64,000 bases of DNA from Longitalea arenae. GTDB lineage: Bacteria > Bacteroidota > Bacteroidia > Chitinophagales > Chitinophagaceae. Location of the stretch: assembly GCF_016924755.1 (NCBI RefSeq), contig NZ_JAFFJX010000002.1, forward strand, positions 744,001 to 808,000, in the 5' to 3' direction. Numbering within the stretch: the stretch's first letter is position 1; each line of letters starts with the position of its first letter. Shown one piece after another: positions 54,642 to 63,921 of the stretch. The notes under the pieces were generated by a model that saw only the letters and a program-made list of their open reading frames with translations, was not told the DNA's origin and did not search any database. A program made the position numbers and the translations under genes.

Positions 54642-56789
54642 CTACAACAACGGCATTCCGATCTCTTCCGGATAACAATATCGCAATAAAAAATGAATGA
54701 CACCGCTGTTGCCGGTCATAAAATCCGGGGTAGGCTGCCTTTCATGCTGTACCAGCCAAAAGGGGCCGTGTTGCGGATGCTCTTTTTTCAAATGCATGAT
54801 CACCTGTGCTATCCAGCCAGCTCTTTCATACCATGCTGATTCCTTAAACACCTTAAAAGCTTCCAGGTAAATTTCACCCAAACCGCTCAATCCATGCAAC
54901 TGGCTCAGATTGTTATCCACTACTTTAGGTGGATGATTTAATAATGCACCGGTGGCATAATGTTTATATTGTTGCTTATCAGTAGGGTTATCCGAACATA
55001 CATAAGCTTTTATAAAAGCGAGGGCGATTCCCGACGTGCCTTCGCTCCACCAGTGCATTAACTCTTTATTCTTGTCGGTGCGCCATTGAATTTTGTCGCC
55101 CCGCTGAACTGCTTTCTTCATTAACCATCGAAGTCCGGCATCTGCCGACGCCTGCGCCTTTTTATCCTGATAACGTTGCGCATATTCCAGTAAAAAATAG
55201 ATTATTCCCGAAACCCCATTGGCAAATCCCTGTCTTTTCTTTTGTTTACCCTTTACTTCTTTATAGATCCAGGAGCCATCATTTTGCTGGTTAGCTACCA
55301 GTTGATCAACATATTTGCCCAGCCGTTCTTTCACCATATCATGTTGTAAAAAATCAAGGCATAGCCAATGGGCCATACCCTGCCCGGCTAAACCATATGT
55401 AAAACCCAATTGCTGGTTATCCCGGTTCAGTAATTGTTTGATCCAGTCAAAATAAACGGTTTTGGGTTCTATTAATCCATGCCTAATGGAACAGGCCAAA
55501 GTTGCAGCAATGCCCGGTGCTCCAAAGTACAAACTGGGTGATGCCTTTTCAATCCGTTGTATATATTTCATTTCAATCAGTTCCAGTGCTTGTATGGTGG
55601 GAAGGGCCGAAGCACTGGTGTCAAATCCTACATGATGCGCAACGCTTAGCAGGTACATGGCACCGGCTGCTCCTTTGCTGAAGCTGGCATACCAGGCTTT
55701 GTTAATTTTACTTTTGTCCCGACTGGGTTCGGCATTTAAGTCTTCCGAAAACCAACCTTTATTTTCATCAGTCAATAATGGGGAGGCCAGCGTACTTATG
55801 GCTTGTTGAATTGTTTTTTGTATTTGTTCTTTGGTAAAACCGGCCGGAGTCGTTACTGGCCGTAGTTTTTTAGCCCTTAGATCATTCTGGTATAGTACCA
55901 GTTTGTCATATAAAGTTGGCAAGGCGGGCCGTTTCATCGGATCAGGATGCAGGCATTGTACGATTATGCCGGCCATGTCCTTATCTGGAATAAAGAATGC
56001 TACTTTCTCCGACAATGCTTCTAAAGGAACATCAGTAAGTTTGACAGGTGATATCCCCGTCCATACCTGCAATAACACGGCGCCGGCAGAAAATACATCC
56101 TCTTTGATCGTAGGCGTTTCTGTTTTAAGCTGCTCCGGCGACATATAGCCATGTGTTCCTAACTGAAATGGCGGCGCCGGCGCCTGTTGTTGCAGGGAAT
56201 AACTTAATTCCATATCTATCACCGCCACCTTGCCATTGGGCATAATGATAAAATTATTGGAAGTAGCATCACGGTGCACAACATGATGTTTATGCAGGGT
56301 ATTCAAAAGGTCAACGATCTGGATCAGGTAATTGATAAAGATAATGCCGATACGCGTTCCGGTTATAAGTCCATCGCGCAGTTCGCCATTCTTCTCACGG
56401 CAAGCCTTATACAGGGGTTTCCCTTTAATGCGTTCCATCACCAGGTAGTAATTGCCGTTTTCCTCAAAATGGCCCAGCAATCGCGGCATTCGGACTTTAT
56501 CCTGCAGTTGGGCATGCAATTGCTGTTGCCATATAAGCCTGTCTTTAATGTCACGACCCTGCTTGTCTTTACTATCCCCATATGTACCTTCTTTAATCAC
56601 GCAAAAACCAAAATTGGTAAGGCTTTTAATATACAGGCATTTGATAACATCATTCTTCTGGCTTTCCTTCAGGCTTTTGATGATGATATAATTGTAGCCG
56701 ATCCTTTTGCCGGCTTTTTTAATGGCTTTACCCTTTATTGCTGTTTCACCGGTGCTTTGCGAAACAGTTTTTACGGTAGCTGATCTCAT
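54642..56789 (-). CDS. Protein kinase-LanC-like fusion without lyase domain or zinc cysteines
   Basis: The 715-aa soluble protein has a Ser/Thr kinase domain (about 50-305): K66 in CVIKEG, H172-R-D174 with N179, D192-M-E194 in place of DFG, and S217-P-E219. After a linker, a LanC-like toroid (about 365-710) shows seven Gly-rich turns, for example FGAPG, YGLAGQG, ANGVSG, SEGTSG, HGLSGLGE and GNSG. LanC zinc ligands are Cys, Cys and His; here the first position reads WWSEG (581-582), the second L631, and only H632 remains. The lyase domain of class III/IV lanthipeptide synthetases is absent. It is probably a kinase using a LanC-type scaffold; peptide cyclisation is unproven. Confidence 0.88.
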   Translation of the reverse strand: MRSATVKTVSQSTGETAIKGKAIKKAGKRIGYNYIIIKSLKESQKNDVIKCLYIKSLTNFGFCVIKEGTYGDSKDKQGRDIKDRLIWQQQLHAQLQDKVRMPRLLGHFEENGNYYLVMERIKGKPLYKACREKNGELRDGLITGTRIGIIFINYLIQIVDLLNTLHKHHVVHRDATSNNFIIMPNGKVAVIDMELSYSLQQQAPAPPFQLGTHGYMSPEQLKTETPTIKEDVFSAGAVLLQVWTGISPVKLTDVPLEALSEKVAFFIPDKDMAGIIVQCLHPDPMKRPALPTLYDKLVLYQNDLRAKKLRPVTTPAGFTKEQIQKTIQQAISTLASPLLTDENKGWFSEDLNAEPSRDKSKINKAWYASFSKGAAGAMYLLSVAHHVGFDTSASALPTIQALELIEMKYIQRIEKASPSLYFGAPGIAATLACSIRHGLIEPKTVYFDWIKQLLNRDNQQLGFTYGLAGQGMAHWLCLDFLQHDMVKERLGKYVDQLVANQQNDGSWIYKEVKGKQKKRQGFANGVSGIIYFLLEYAQRYQDKKAQASADAGLRWLMKKAVQRGDKIQWRTDKNKELMHWWSEGTSGIALAFIKAYVCSDNPTDKQQYKHYATGALLNHPPKVVDNNLSQLHGLSGLGEIYLEAFKVFKESAWYERAGWIAQVIMHLKKEHPQHGPFWLVQHERQPTPDFMTGNSGVIHFLLRYCYPEEIGMPLL

Positions 56790-56890
56790 ACATATGACCT
56801 TTTGATACTTGTATTACTTACCTATTAAAATTCGGTATGCCCACTGCAATCAAACTGCAGTGACCTATTTTAGCTTACCACGAACACCCA

Positions 56891-57169
56891 TCACTCATTC
56901 AACTCCATATTATAGTTCTTCAGCAAAGGTTTCAATTTGTCTTTTGAGAAAAAGGCGATCACGAAGAACCCTTCCTCTTCATAAAAATAACTTTCCCTGT
57001 AGCTGTCGAACTTGATCGGACAACCCAATCCTTTCATAAAATTGATGTAATCGTAAATACTTCTTTCAGACAGGTTTAACCGTTCAGCCAGTTGCGCCGG
57101 GGTGCCGGTGCCCCTGATTCGAATAAGATGATCTAATCGGGAGAGCCGGTCAATAATATCTCTTTGCAT
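56891..57169 (-). CDS. Small HTH-domain protein, paralogue of the one at 52498
   Basis: The 92-aa protein has the same HTH (LAERLNLSERSIYDYINFMK) and C-terminal strand pattern (IKFDSYRESYFYEEEGFFVIAF) as the 87-aa protein. It is 101 bp upstream of the kinase-LanC gene in the same direction. Two inverted repeats lie 16-78 bp before its start, consistent with autoregulation of the HTH-kinase operon. Its codon use is less AT-rich than that of its paralogue. Confidence 0.87.
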   Translation of the reverse strand: MQRDIIDRLSRLDHLIRIRGTGTPAQLAERLNLSERSIYDYINFMKGLGCPIKFDSYRESYFYEEEGFFVIAFFSKDKLKPLLKNYNMELNE

Positions 57170-57184
57170 ATCGGGTGAGTTTGT

Positions 57185-57247
57185 GTAACGATGGTAAGTC
57201 GTTACGGGATAAGGAATCGGTTGCTGGTAGTTACGTCAGAACGTAAC
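57185..57247 (-). promoter_or_regulatory. Two GTTACG-type inverted repeats, candidate operators
   Basis: GTAACG-N9-CGTTAC (57185-57205) and GTTACGT-N4-ACGTAAC (57230-57247) are perfect and share the same half-site. Their centres are 43-44 bp apart, about four helical turns, directly upstream of the HTH gene. No T-run follows on the minus strand, so a mauE-gene terminator is less likely. Confidence 0.6.
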
Positions 57248-57288
57248 ATGGCCTTGGTGAGAAGGTAATTAACAGTGTAGTGGAATGA

Positions 57289-57732
57289 TCAGGTGAAAGC
57301 AGGCAGGTTGGCAGAGGTTCGTCGCTTTTTTCGCTCCAGGTAAATACCCCAGGCTGATAATGCCACGAAGCCGCTGTTGAATACAATATGCGCACGCCAC
57401 GACATTTCTTCCAGTACGCCTCCGCAGGAACAGGGGATCTCACTGCCGAAGACCAGCATAGCTGCAATATATAAGGTAAATAGCGACATCAGAATGAACG
57501 ACGCGCACAGGCCCGCTAGCCGTAAACGGGGTATAGCCAGACATACAGCGATCAGCAGCTCACTGGCAGGCACCCCCCAGGTCAGCAAAGCGGCAAAGGG
57601 TGCAATAAAGGGCGATTCTGAAAGTCCGAATTGGAAATTGTAATAATCAAGCAATTTGGCGGCAGCAGCGTACACAAAGAGGATACTAATTAAAGTGCAT
57701 ATGATCCCCAAAGCCACATTACTCTTTTTCAT
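57289..57732 (-). CDS. MauE/DoxX-like membrane protein with CxC motif
   Basis: The 147-aa protein has four membrane spans and the motif PCSCGGVLEEMSW (C101, C103) in the loop before the last span, as in MauE/DoxX redox-associated proteins of Bacteroidota. These are thought to pass electrons to periplasmic thioredoxin-like partners or to help disulphide formation in small exported proteins. No partner is adjacent, but the CxxC lipoprotein and cysteine peptide lie 6-8 kb away. The gene precedes the HTH-kinase operon by 119 bp. Confidence 0.88.
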   Translation of the reverse strand: MKKSNVALGIICTLISILFVYAAAAKLLDYYNFQFGLSESPFIAPFAALLTWGVPASELLIAVCLAIPRLRLAGLCASFILMSLFTLYIAAMLVFGSEIPCSCGGVLEEMSWRAHIVFNSGFVALSAWGIYLERKKRRTSANLPAFT

Positions 57733-58252
57733 AGCATTGCAGGTTCTTAATGTTGACGAATAAGGTTCTTGTCCCTGTCAAACGACAGGACGTTTTGAAA
57801 GTTTTCCTTAAATAATATATTATACGGTCGGGGTTGTTTTAAGGAGCACGGAAAAAAATGCCGGTTCATTCCAATCAGGATTGGAACGGTATTACAAATA
57901 TGACCAACCGGATATTGACAGGAGGTTAGAAGGAGTGTCGGGAGCTGGCTTTAACCTCAGCATATTATCTTAATATAAAATTACAAAGGAAATTTATTTT
58001 CCAATGTTAAGTTTTTAACGGACAACTGCACGTGAAAATTGAGTTACTAATTGTTTTACTGACAGTTCAATATTAAGCAAGGCGATAATGTAAGCTTTTG
58101 TCAAAACTGCCTGTCCGGTGTATGTACAATAAACAATAAAGCATTTGCGGCAATAGGTGTTACCAAAATATTCATGTTTGTCAGACGTGTTCATATTTTA
58201 ATAACAATACAATTTCACTCATTGATATAATTTGCACACCTCTGTTATAGTT
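57733..58252. other. Divergent promoter region of the MauE and third sigma loci
   Basis: The 520 bp contain no gene I can support. They hold CCTGTC-AAAC-GACAGG near 57774-57789, the inverted repeat at 57869-57886, and an AT-rich stretch before the sigma gene. ATAATTTG shortly before 58253 loosely resembles a -7 element. Confidence 0.5.
57869..57886. promoter_or_regulatory. 8-bp inverted repeat, candidate operator
   Basis: TTCCAATC-AG-GATTGGAA is a perfect repeat with a two-base centre, and CCG/CGG flank it. It lies 137 bp upstream of the MauE-like gene and 366 bp upstream of the sigma gene. The factor that binds is unknown. Confidence 0.4.
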
Positions 58253-58840
58253 ATGTGGCAGAATAGACCAATTAAGCCAAAAACCGGATCGCCTGATACT
58301 GATGAACTGTTATTTAATGAATGGTATCATCAGCATTGGGAATTATTATTCAAGCTCGCCTGTAAGAAAACCGGCTCAGCCGACGATGCCTATGATCTGG
58401 TGCACGACCTCTTTGCCGACATCTGGCGCTCGATGCCTGCATTATCTGATGATCCCACAGCTGTAAGGTCCTACCTCGTCGCCTGTTTATATCATAAAGT
58501 GTTCAATTATTTCCGGTCGAAAGGATTACGGGAAAAACACTATAAGAACCTGGAAACTTTTTTAACACACCAGTTAATTGCCGATCCCGCCCATGCTTTG
58601 CAGCAACAGGAACAGGAGCAGGAAAATATCCAACTGGCCATTGATAAAGAAATTACCGGCATGCCTGATAAAATGAAAAAGATCTTTATTCGCAATTATT
58701 ACGAGGATCAATCCATTTCACAAATAGCCGGTGACCTCTCCCTCTCCAAACAAACGGTAAAAAATCAGTTACATATTGCTTCCAAACGCTTACGCCGGGC
58801 GGTAAAGCAGCTTGCGATGCAGGTATTCTTCTTCCTGTAA
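58253..58840 (+). CDS. ECF RNA polymerase sigma factor
   Basis: The true start is the ATG at 58253 (195 aa), seven codons inside a frame that opens with TTG. Region 2 spans about 20-95 (AYDLVHDLFADIW, SYLVACLYHKVFNYFRSK) and region 4 about 135-185 (SISQIAGDLSLSKQTVKNQL). It ends in QLAMQVFFFL, a short hydrophobic tail. It heads the third sigma-FecR-receptor locus, 76 bp before FecR. Confidence 0.93.
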   Translation: MWQNRPIKPKTGSPDTDELLFNEWYHQHWELLFKLACKKTGSADDAYDLVHDLFADIWRSMPALSDDPTAVRSYLVACLYHKVFNYFRSKGLREKHYKNLETFLTHQLIADPAHALQQQEQEQENIQLAIDKEITGMPDKMKKIFIRNYYEDQSISQIAGDLSLSKQTVKNQLHIASKRLRRAVKQLAMQVFFFL

Positions 58841-58916
58841 CCCACCTTTATGGCTTAACATTATGGTAATATACAAGCCATGGTACTATTTGCCGGCCGT
58901 GTTATTACTATGATGT

Positions 58917-59921
58917 ATGAAACAAAGCCCCATGTCCGTTGAATCATTGATTCAGCGGTTCAGGAACAATGAATGCACCCCCGAGGAAATTGAACTGCTG
59001 CAGCAATGGATCGCCCAGCTCGACATTGCTGATGATGCTGCGGAATTGTCGCCAGCGCAACTGGATGCGGTCAGGAACCGCATGTACCGGCAACTGACGC
59101 ACCAACCACCTGTTATGCCCAACCGGCACCGGCTGCCTTATCGCCGCCTGCTCGTGGCTGCCAGCTGGCTGGTGCTTGCTCTATCGGTTACTATAGTATG
59201 GTATTTTAATCGTCCCCTGACTGTTAGTCATCAACTCGCCCAATCGCTGCCCACCGTTATTGAGAACAATCATCCCGGCATCAGGCGCATTACCCTGCCC
59301 GACGGTTCCCAGGTATGCCTGAACATGCATTCCCGCCTCGAATTTGATCCCCAACAATTCAATCGTAAAGAACGCCTGGTGAAATTATCCGGTGAAGGCT
59401 TCTTTGAAGTAGTAAGTCTGCCCCTGAACGCGTCCACCGGCGGAGGTAAAAAACCTTTCATTGTAGAAACCGGTAGTTTGCGTACCCGCGTATTGGGTAC
59501 CGCTTTCAATATTGAAGCTTATGCGCAGGAATCGGAAGTGCGTGTATCCCTCGTACATGGCAAGATCGCCCTCGATGATACTGCTACCGATCAAACTACC
59601 GTGCTTTCACCCAATCAGGCAGTACGGTACTCAAAGCAAACCCAGTCCTGGCAGGTATTACCTGTAGAAGCTGCCAATGTTGCCTTGTGGACAAAAGGCT
59701 ACCTGGTATTCAATGAGGTTCCGCTGCAGGAAGCGCTTGAACGCATTAGTAAAAGATATCAAATAACCATTGAGTATGATCAGGCGCTGCTACAGAATAA
59801 ACGTATCACGGCCAGCTTCCATAACAGCAACTTACCAACTGTGCTCACGAATATTCTTTTTGTACATGACCTGCTTTATAAAAATGCAGGTGGGAAGCTG
59901 GTTATAGTAAAGAAGGTATAG
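58917..59921 (+). CDS. FecR-family anti-sigma factor
   Basis: The 334-aa protein has a short cytoplasmic part (1-74), a membrane span (about 76-96), a FecR domain (about 115-230, TLPDGSQVCLNMHSRLEF and GEGFFEV) and a C-terminal DUF4974-like domain (about 255-330). It would bind the sigma factor at 58253 and respond to the STN domain of the receptor 58 bp downstream. A second ATG at 58932 is possible. Confidence 0.93.
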   Translation: MKQSPMSVESLIQRFRNNECTPEEIELLQQWIAQLDIADDAAELSPAQLDAVRNRMYRQLTHQPPVMPNRHRLPYRRLLVAASWLVLALSVTIVWYFNRPLTVSHQLAQSLPTVIENNHPGIRRITLPDGSQVCLNMHSRLEFDPQQFNRKERLVKLSGEGFFEVVSLPLNASTGGGKKPFIVETGSLRTRVLGTAFNIEAYAQESEVRVSLVHGKIALDDTATDQTTVLSPNQAVRYSKQTQSWQVLPVEAANVALWTKGYLVFNEVPLQEALERISKRYQITIEYDQALLQNKRITASFHNSNLPTVLTNILFVHDLLYKNAGGKLVIVKKV

Positions 59922-59979
59922 TCGCATAACGCACAAACTCTATATAAACATTAAAGCCATTCAGAACAAGCATCGTGAC

Positions 59980-62900
59980 ATGAATAAATCAACCCGTATA
60001 CTAACCGTTTTTGTTTTTTTCTTATCAATCCTGTCCTCAAAAGCACAGGTTATTACATTAAAGGAAAAGATCTCTATTTCATTAAGAAACACTACTGCTG
60101 CGCAGGTGGTGGAGGAATTGGATAAACGCAGCAATTATACCTTTTCGTACACCCGCGATCAATTGGAAAGAATACATATTAGGTCTTTCGTTTTTGAGAA
60201 TATCAGCCTGGGCAATGCCCTGGAAAACCTGCAACGACTCGCTGATCTTGAATTCAACCTGCTGGGGAATACAATTGCTGTAAAGATCAACACAATACCT
60301 GCAGCGCTTCCTTCATCAACAGCGAATCCCAAACCCGGAAAGATCACTGGCGTTATTCGTAACGAAAAGAACGAAGTAATGCCAGGCGTGACCATAACGG
60401 TAGAATCGGCAGATAAGGGCACCACCACGGCCGTTAATGGCGATTATGTATTGTCGTTGCCGCCCGGTAACTACACCTTAAAGTTCTCTTTTGTAGGGTA
60501 TCAGTCCCGCCGGATAACAGATGCCGAAGTAAAGGAGGGAGAGGTCACCGATCTCAGTATTGTACTTTCCGCCGCTTCAAAGCAAATGCAGGCCGTAGTG
60601 GTAACTGGTGGCGCCCGCCGCGAAAGCACCCGTTCTTTATTGATGGCCCAAAAGAACAGCGCCGGTATGACAAACGGGATCAGTGCCGAACAGATCCGTG
60701 TTACAGCCGATAACAATACCGCGCAGGTCTTAAAACGGGTGAGCGGTATTACCGTACAGGGCGACCGGTTCGTGACCATCCGCGGTGTGAGCGATCGCTA
60801 TAATAACGTATTGATCAATGGCTCTTCATTACCCAGTACAGAACCGAACAGAAGAAATTTCAGTTTCGACATAGTTCCCAGCTCTCTGGTAGATAACGTT
60901 ATTGTAAATAAGACCGCTACCCCCGATCTGTCCGGTGAATTCACGGGTGGAATGGTACAGATCAATACCACTGATGTACCCTTTCGCAATTTTTTAAATC
61001 TGGGCATTGGAACCGGCTTTAATACCGCCAGCACCGGCAAGAACTTCATTAGTCATAAACGCGATAAAAGAGCTGCATTAGGGATCATAGATGAAGACCG
61101 GAAATGGTTTGGCGATGGCCGGGTATTCGATCAGCAGCAATATGTAAAATACCATGGCAACCGCGATACAGCCGCTATGCGGAATATCGGCAAACAGATA
61201 CCCAATCGCTGGCAAACGTACCAGTACCAATACCGTCCCATGCAGAACTACCAGCTCTCGGGCGGCTTACACAAAAAAGTGTCAGAAAACAGCACCATTG
61301 GCGCCGTGGCGGCGCTTACCTATCGCAATGAAATGCTGTATGAAGAAGGGGAGGCCCGCAGTTTGCAGAATTACGATTACAATACCGGGCGTAACCGCTA
61401 TAACACCACCATCGGTGGTATCCTGAATGTGGCCTTTAAATCGAAAGGACATAAACTCGCCCTGAAGAATTTATACAATAACAGGTACAGCAACCAGTAC
61501 GACGACCGCTATGGATACCAGATCAGCAATTCGGGTTTCGAGAACCGTACCGGCGAAACTACACTCGCCAACCGCATGATCCAAAGCCGGGTAGAAGGGG
61601 AGCATAGTTTGTTCGACGCGAAGATCCGGGTTGACTGGTACGGGGATTATATTACGATGAAACGCGAACAACCCGACGGTCGTTACCTGGTTGGCCGCGA
61701 TGCCGACTCAGGCAGGCATACCTACCTCTACAATTTTGGCGAACGCAATTTGTTCTGGGGCGGATTATATTCTGCTACGCTCGATGAAAAAAGAATCAAC
61801 TATGGCGGTAACCTAAGTATACCCTTTACAGTGGCAAATGCAAAGCAGACATTTAAAGCCGGTTATGCCTATTCGAAAAGGGAGGCGGACTATGACGCTA
61901 CCGGCCTGCGGATCATTTCCACGGACGTCGATTTTGAAAAGAACCACCGAGGCCTGCCTTATTACAGCATCGTTACGCGCGAAGCCATTGCCGATGGCAG
62001 CCTGATCTACGTGCCCACTTATATCCGGTCTGAAAGCACCGGTGACCGCTACAACGGTGAACAGCTGCTGAATGCAGGCTACGCTATGCTTGACCTGAAA
62101 TTATTAAAACAGCTGCGATTGGTGGGTGGCATGCGATACGAGCACAATAAGGTTACCATGTCAACCGAAACCTACAATACCGATGGCTTTCCGGTCTTCA
62201 GCGATTCTGTATATACCGAGAAGGACTGGCTTCCTTCCGTTAATCTCATCTACAGTATCACCGATAAACTGAACATCCGGGCCGCTTACAGCAAAACACT
62301 GGCAAGGCCCGATTTTGTAGAACGGTCGCCCTATGTGTATTTCGACTTTGTAGAGCAGCTGCAGGTCACCGGTCAGAAAGCCTTGCAGGTAACCCGCATC
62401 AGGAATTATGATCTCAGGGTTGAATATTATCCAAGCGGTAATGAGATCCTGTCTGCTTCTGTATTCTACAAAGACTTCGATAAACCGGTAGAGCGCTTTT
62501 ACATTCTGGGAAGCCCCAATAACCTGGTTGAATACTGGAACCTGTACAGCGCCACCGCCAAAGGGATTGAGGCGGAGATCAGGAAATCATTGTCGTTTAT
62601 TGCGCCGGGTTCCAGGTGGTTGCAAAACCTCACTTTCAGCGCCAATGCCACTTACCTGGAAGGAGAAATAAAATACCTCGTTACCAAAAGTCCTTTTACC
62701 CAAAAAGACACCAGTTATATTGATAACGGCAGCCGGCCTATCCAGGGGCTGTCGCCTTACATCATTAACACCGGTTTAAATTATCAATCGAAGAACTGGG
62801 GCTTTAATGTGGCATATAACCGCTTCGGCCGCCGCATTATAAATGGAGGAACCAACCCACGCATCATTCAATATGAAAATCCAAGAGATGTGGTAGATAT

Positions 62901-63141
62901 ACAGATAAGCACACAATTGATGAAGCAGAAGGCGGAGCTCAGGTTCAATATTTCGGATCTGCTGAATCAGTATACCATCTATTATAGCAATAATATCAAA
63001 TATGCAGAAGGCGGTGGTCATCCAACAGAGAAAGACAATCATGACCCCAAAGGATCGGCTTATAATGAAGCGCTTGATTTTGCGACCTACAAGGTAAAGA
63101 AGGGAACCAGTTTCAGCATAAGCCTCACTTATAAATTGTAA
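59980..63141 (+). CDS. TonB-dependent receptor with STN domain, no SusD partner
   Basis: The 1053-aa protein has a signal peptide (to about 22), STN (about 30-105), CarboxypepD_reg (about 120-200), a plug with RGVSDRYNNVLINGSSLP and a beta-barrel ending in SLTYKL. It lacks the SusC plug hallmark (LKDA...YG) and is followed by a non-SusD lipoprotein, so it belongs to the general FecA-type receptor group. It probably imports and signals for one ligand through FecR and sigma. The substrate is not evident. Confidence 0.94.
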   Translation: MNKSTRILTVFVFFLSILSSKAQVITLKEKISISLRNTTAAQVVEELDKRSNYTFSYTRDQLERIHIRSFVFENISLGNALENLQRLADLEFNLLGNTIAVKINTIPAALPSSTANPKPGKITGVIRNEKNEVMPGVTITVESADKGTTTAVNGDYVLSLPPGNYTLKFSFVGYQSRRITDAEVKEGEVTDLSIVLSAASKQMQAVVVTGGARRESTRSLLMAQKNSAGMTNGISAEQIRVTADNNTAQVLKRVSGITVQGDRFVTIRGVSDRYNNVLINGSSLPSTEPNRRNFSFDIVPSSLVDNVIVNKTATPDLSGEFTGGMVQINTTDVPFRNFLNLGIGTGFNTASTGKNFISHKRDKRAALGIIDEDRKWFGDGRVFDQQQYVKYHGNRDTAAMRNIGKQIPNRWQTYQYQYRPMQNYQLSGGLHKKVSENSTIGAVAALTYRNEMLYEEGEARSLQNYDYNTGRNRYNTTIGGILNVAFKSKGHKLALKNLYNNRYSNQYDDRYGYQISNSGFENRTGETTLANRMIQSRVEGEHSLFDAKIRVDWYGDYITMKREQPDGRYLVGRDADSGRHTYLYNFGERNLFWGGLYSATLDEKRINYGGNLSIPFTVANAKQTFKAGYAYSKREADYDATGLRIISTDVDFEKNHRGLPYYSIVTREAIADGSLIYVPTYIRSESTGDRYNGEQLLNAGYAMLDLKLLKQLRLVGGMRYEHNKVTMSTETYNTDGFPVFSDSVYTEKDWLPSVNLIYSITDKLNIRAAYSKTLARPDFVERSPYVYFDFVEQLQVTGQKALQVTRIRNYDLRVEYYPSGNEILSASVFYKDFDKPVERFYILGSPNNLVEYWNLYSATAKGIEAEIRKSLSFIAPGSRWLQNLTFSANATYLEGEIKYLVTKSPFTQKDTSYIDNGSRPIQGLSPYIINTGLNYQSKNWGFNVAYNRFGRRIINGGTNPRIIQYENPRDVVDIQISTQLMKQKAELRFNISDLLNQYTIYYSNNIKYAEGGGHPTEKDNHDPKGSAYNEALDFATYKVKKGTSFSISLTYKL

Positions 63142-63175
63142 CCATTTACAGGATTTATCTTTAAATGATATAGTA

Positions 63176-63901
63176 ATGCGTCCACTTTTTTTTCTGAACA
63201 AAATGGCCTTATCGGCGATGCTCATCTTTGCTTTACTGATCACCAGCTGCTCCAAAAATGAGCGGGCCATTGAAGAAACCAGTTATACCACCCTTGAATT
63301 AAAGGCCATAACGGTTGATCCCCTGCTGCTGCAGTTTACGGTTGATGAAACAGCCCTGGATCATTTGCTGGCAACACCAAGTGCAAGCACCAGCCTGCCG
63401 GTTAAATACATGAACCCCACGCACCGTTTCCGGGTAGTGGATCAATATAGTAATACATTATTGGCCGATACGACGGTCGATTATAAAGCCGGCGAAAAGA
63501 ACACCATCACTTTTTTTCAGCCGGTAGCCGGTGGCATGCTGGTCTTGATCGGACCGCCGGTCAATGAACCGCCGCCGGCAGCAGAAAAGAAAAAGATCTC
63601 CATTGTATATTCTTTACCTGAAGTTCCTGAGCGGGTAAAAGTGGTTGTGGATAACAGTGTAAGCGGTAATTCAGGTGCTGATTATGCGCCATCAGACAGC
63701 TTTTCTTTGAAAAGAGGGGAGTTCTCGCCTTACTTCTGGAGCTGGAACAACAGGAAGCCGAAGCTAAGGATCTATGATGCCAACAATAGCCTGATCTTAC
63801 AGGTTAATAACAGCCAGTTTGCAGAGGCCATTGCAGATTTCTCCATTTTCAGTTTTTCAGGTATTTCCGCCGGTTCCGTATCTCTTACCAAACTTTATTA
63901 A
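63176..63901 (+). CDS. Lipoprotein of unknown function
   Basis: The 241-aa protein has a lipoprotein signal ending in LLITSC (lipid Cys 25). The mature part has two beta-rich segments joined by a proline-rich linker (GPPVNEPPPAAEKKK). No known motif. It lies 34 bp after the receptor gene, so it is probably a surface partner in ligand capture. Confidence 0.82.
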   Translation: MRPLFFLNKMALSAMLIFALLITSCSKNERAIEETSYTTLELKAITVDPLLLQFTVDETALDHLLATPSASTSLPVKYMNPTHRFRVVDQYSNTLLADTTVDYKAGEKNTITFFQPVAGGMLVLIGPPVNEPPPAAEKKKISIVYSLPEVPERVKVVVDNSVSGNSGADYAPSDSFSLKRGEFSPYFWSWNNRKPKLRIYDANNSLILQVNNSQFAEAIADFSIFSFSGISAGSVSLTKLY

Positions 63902-63921
63902 TTCCATTAATTGTCATAAAA

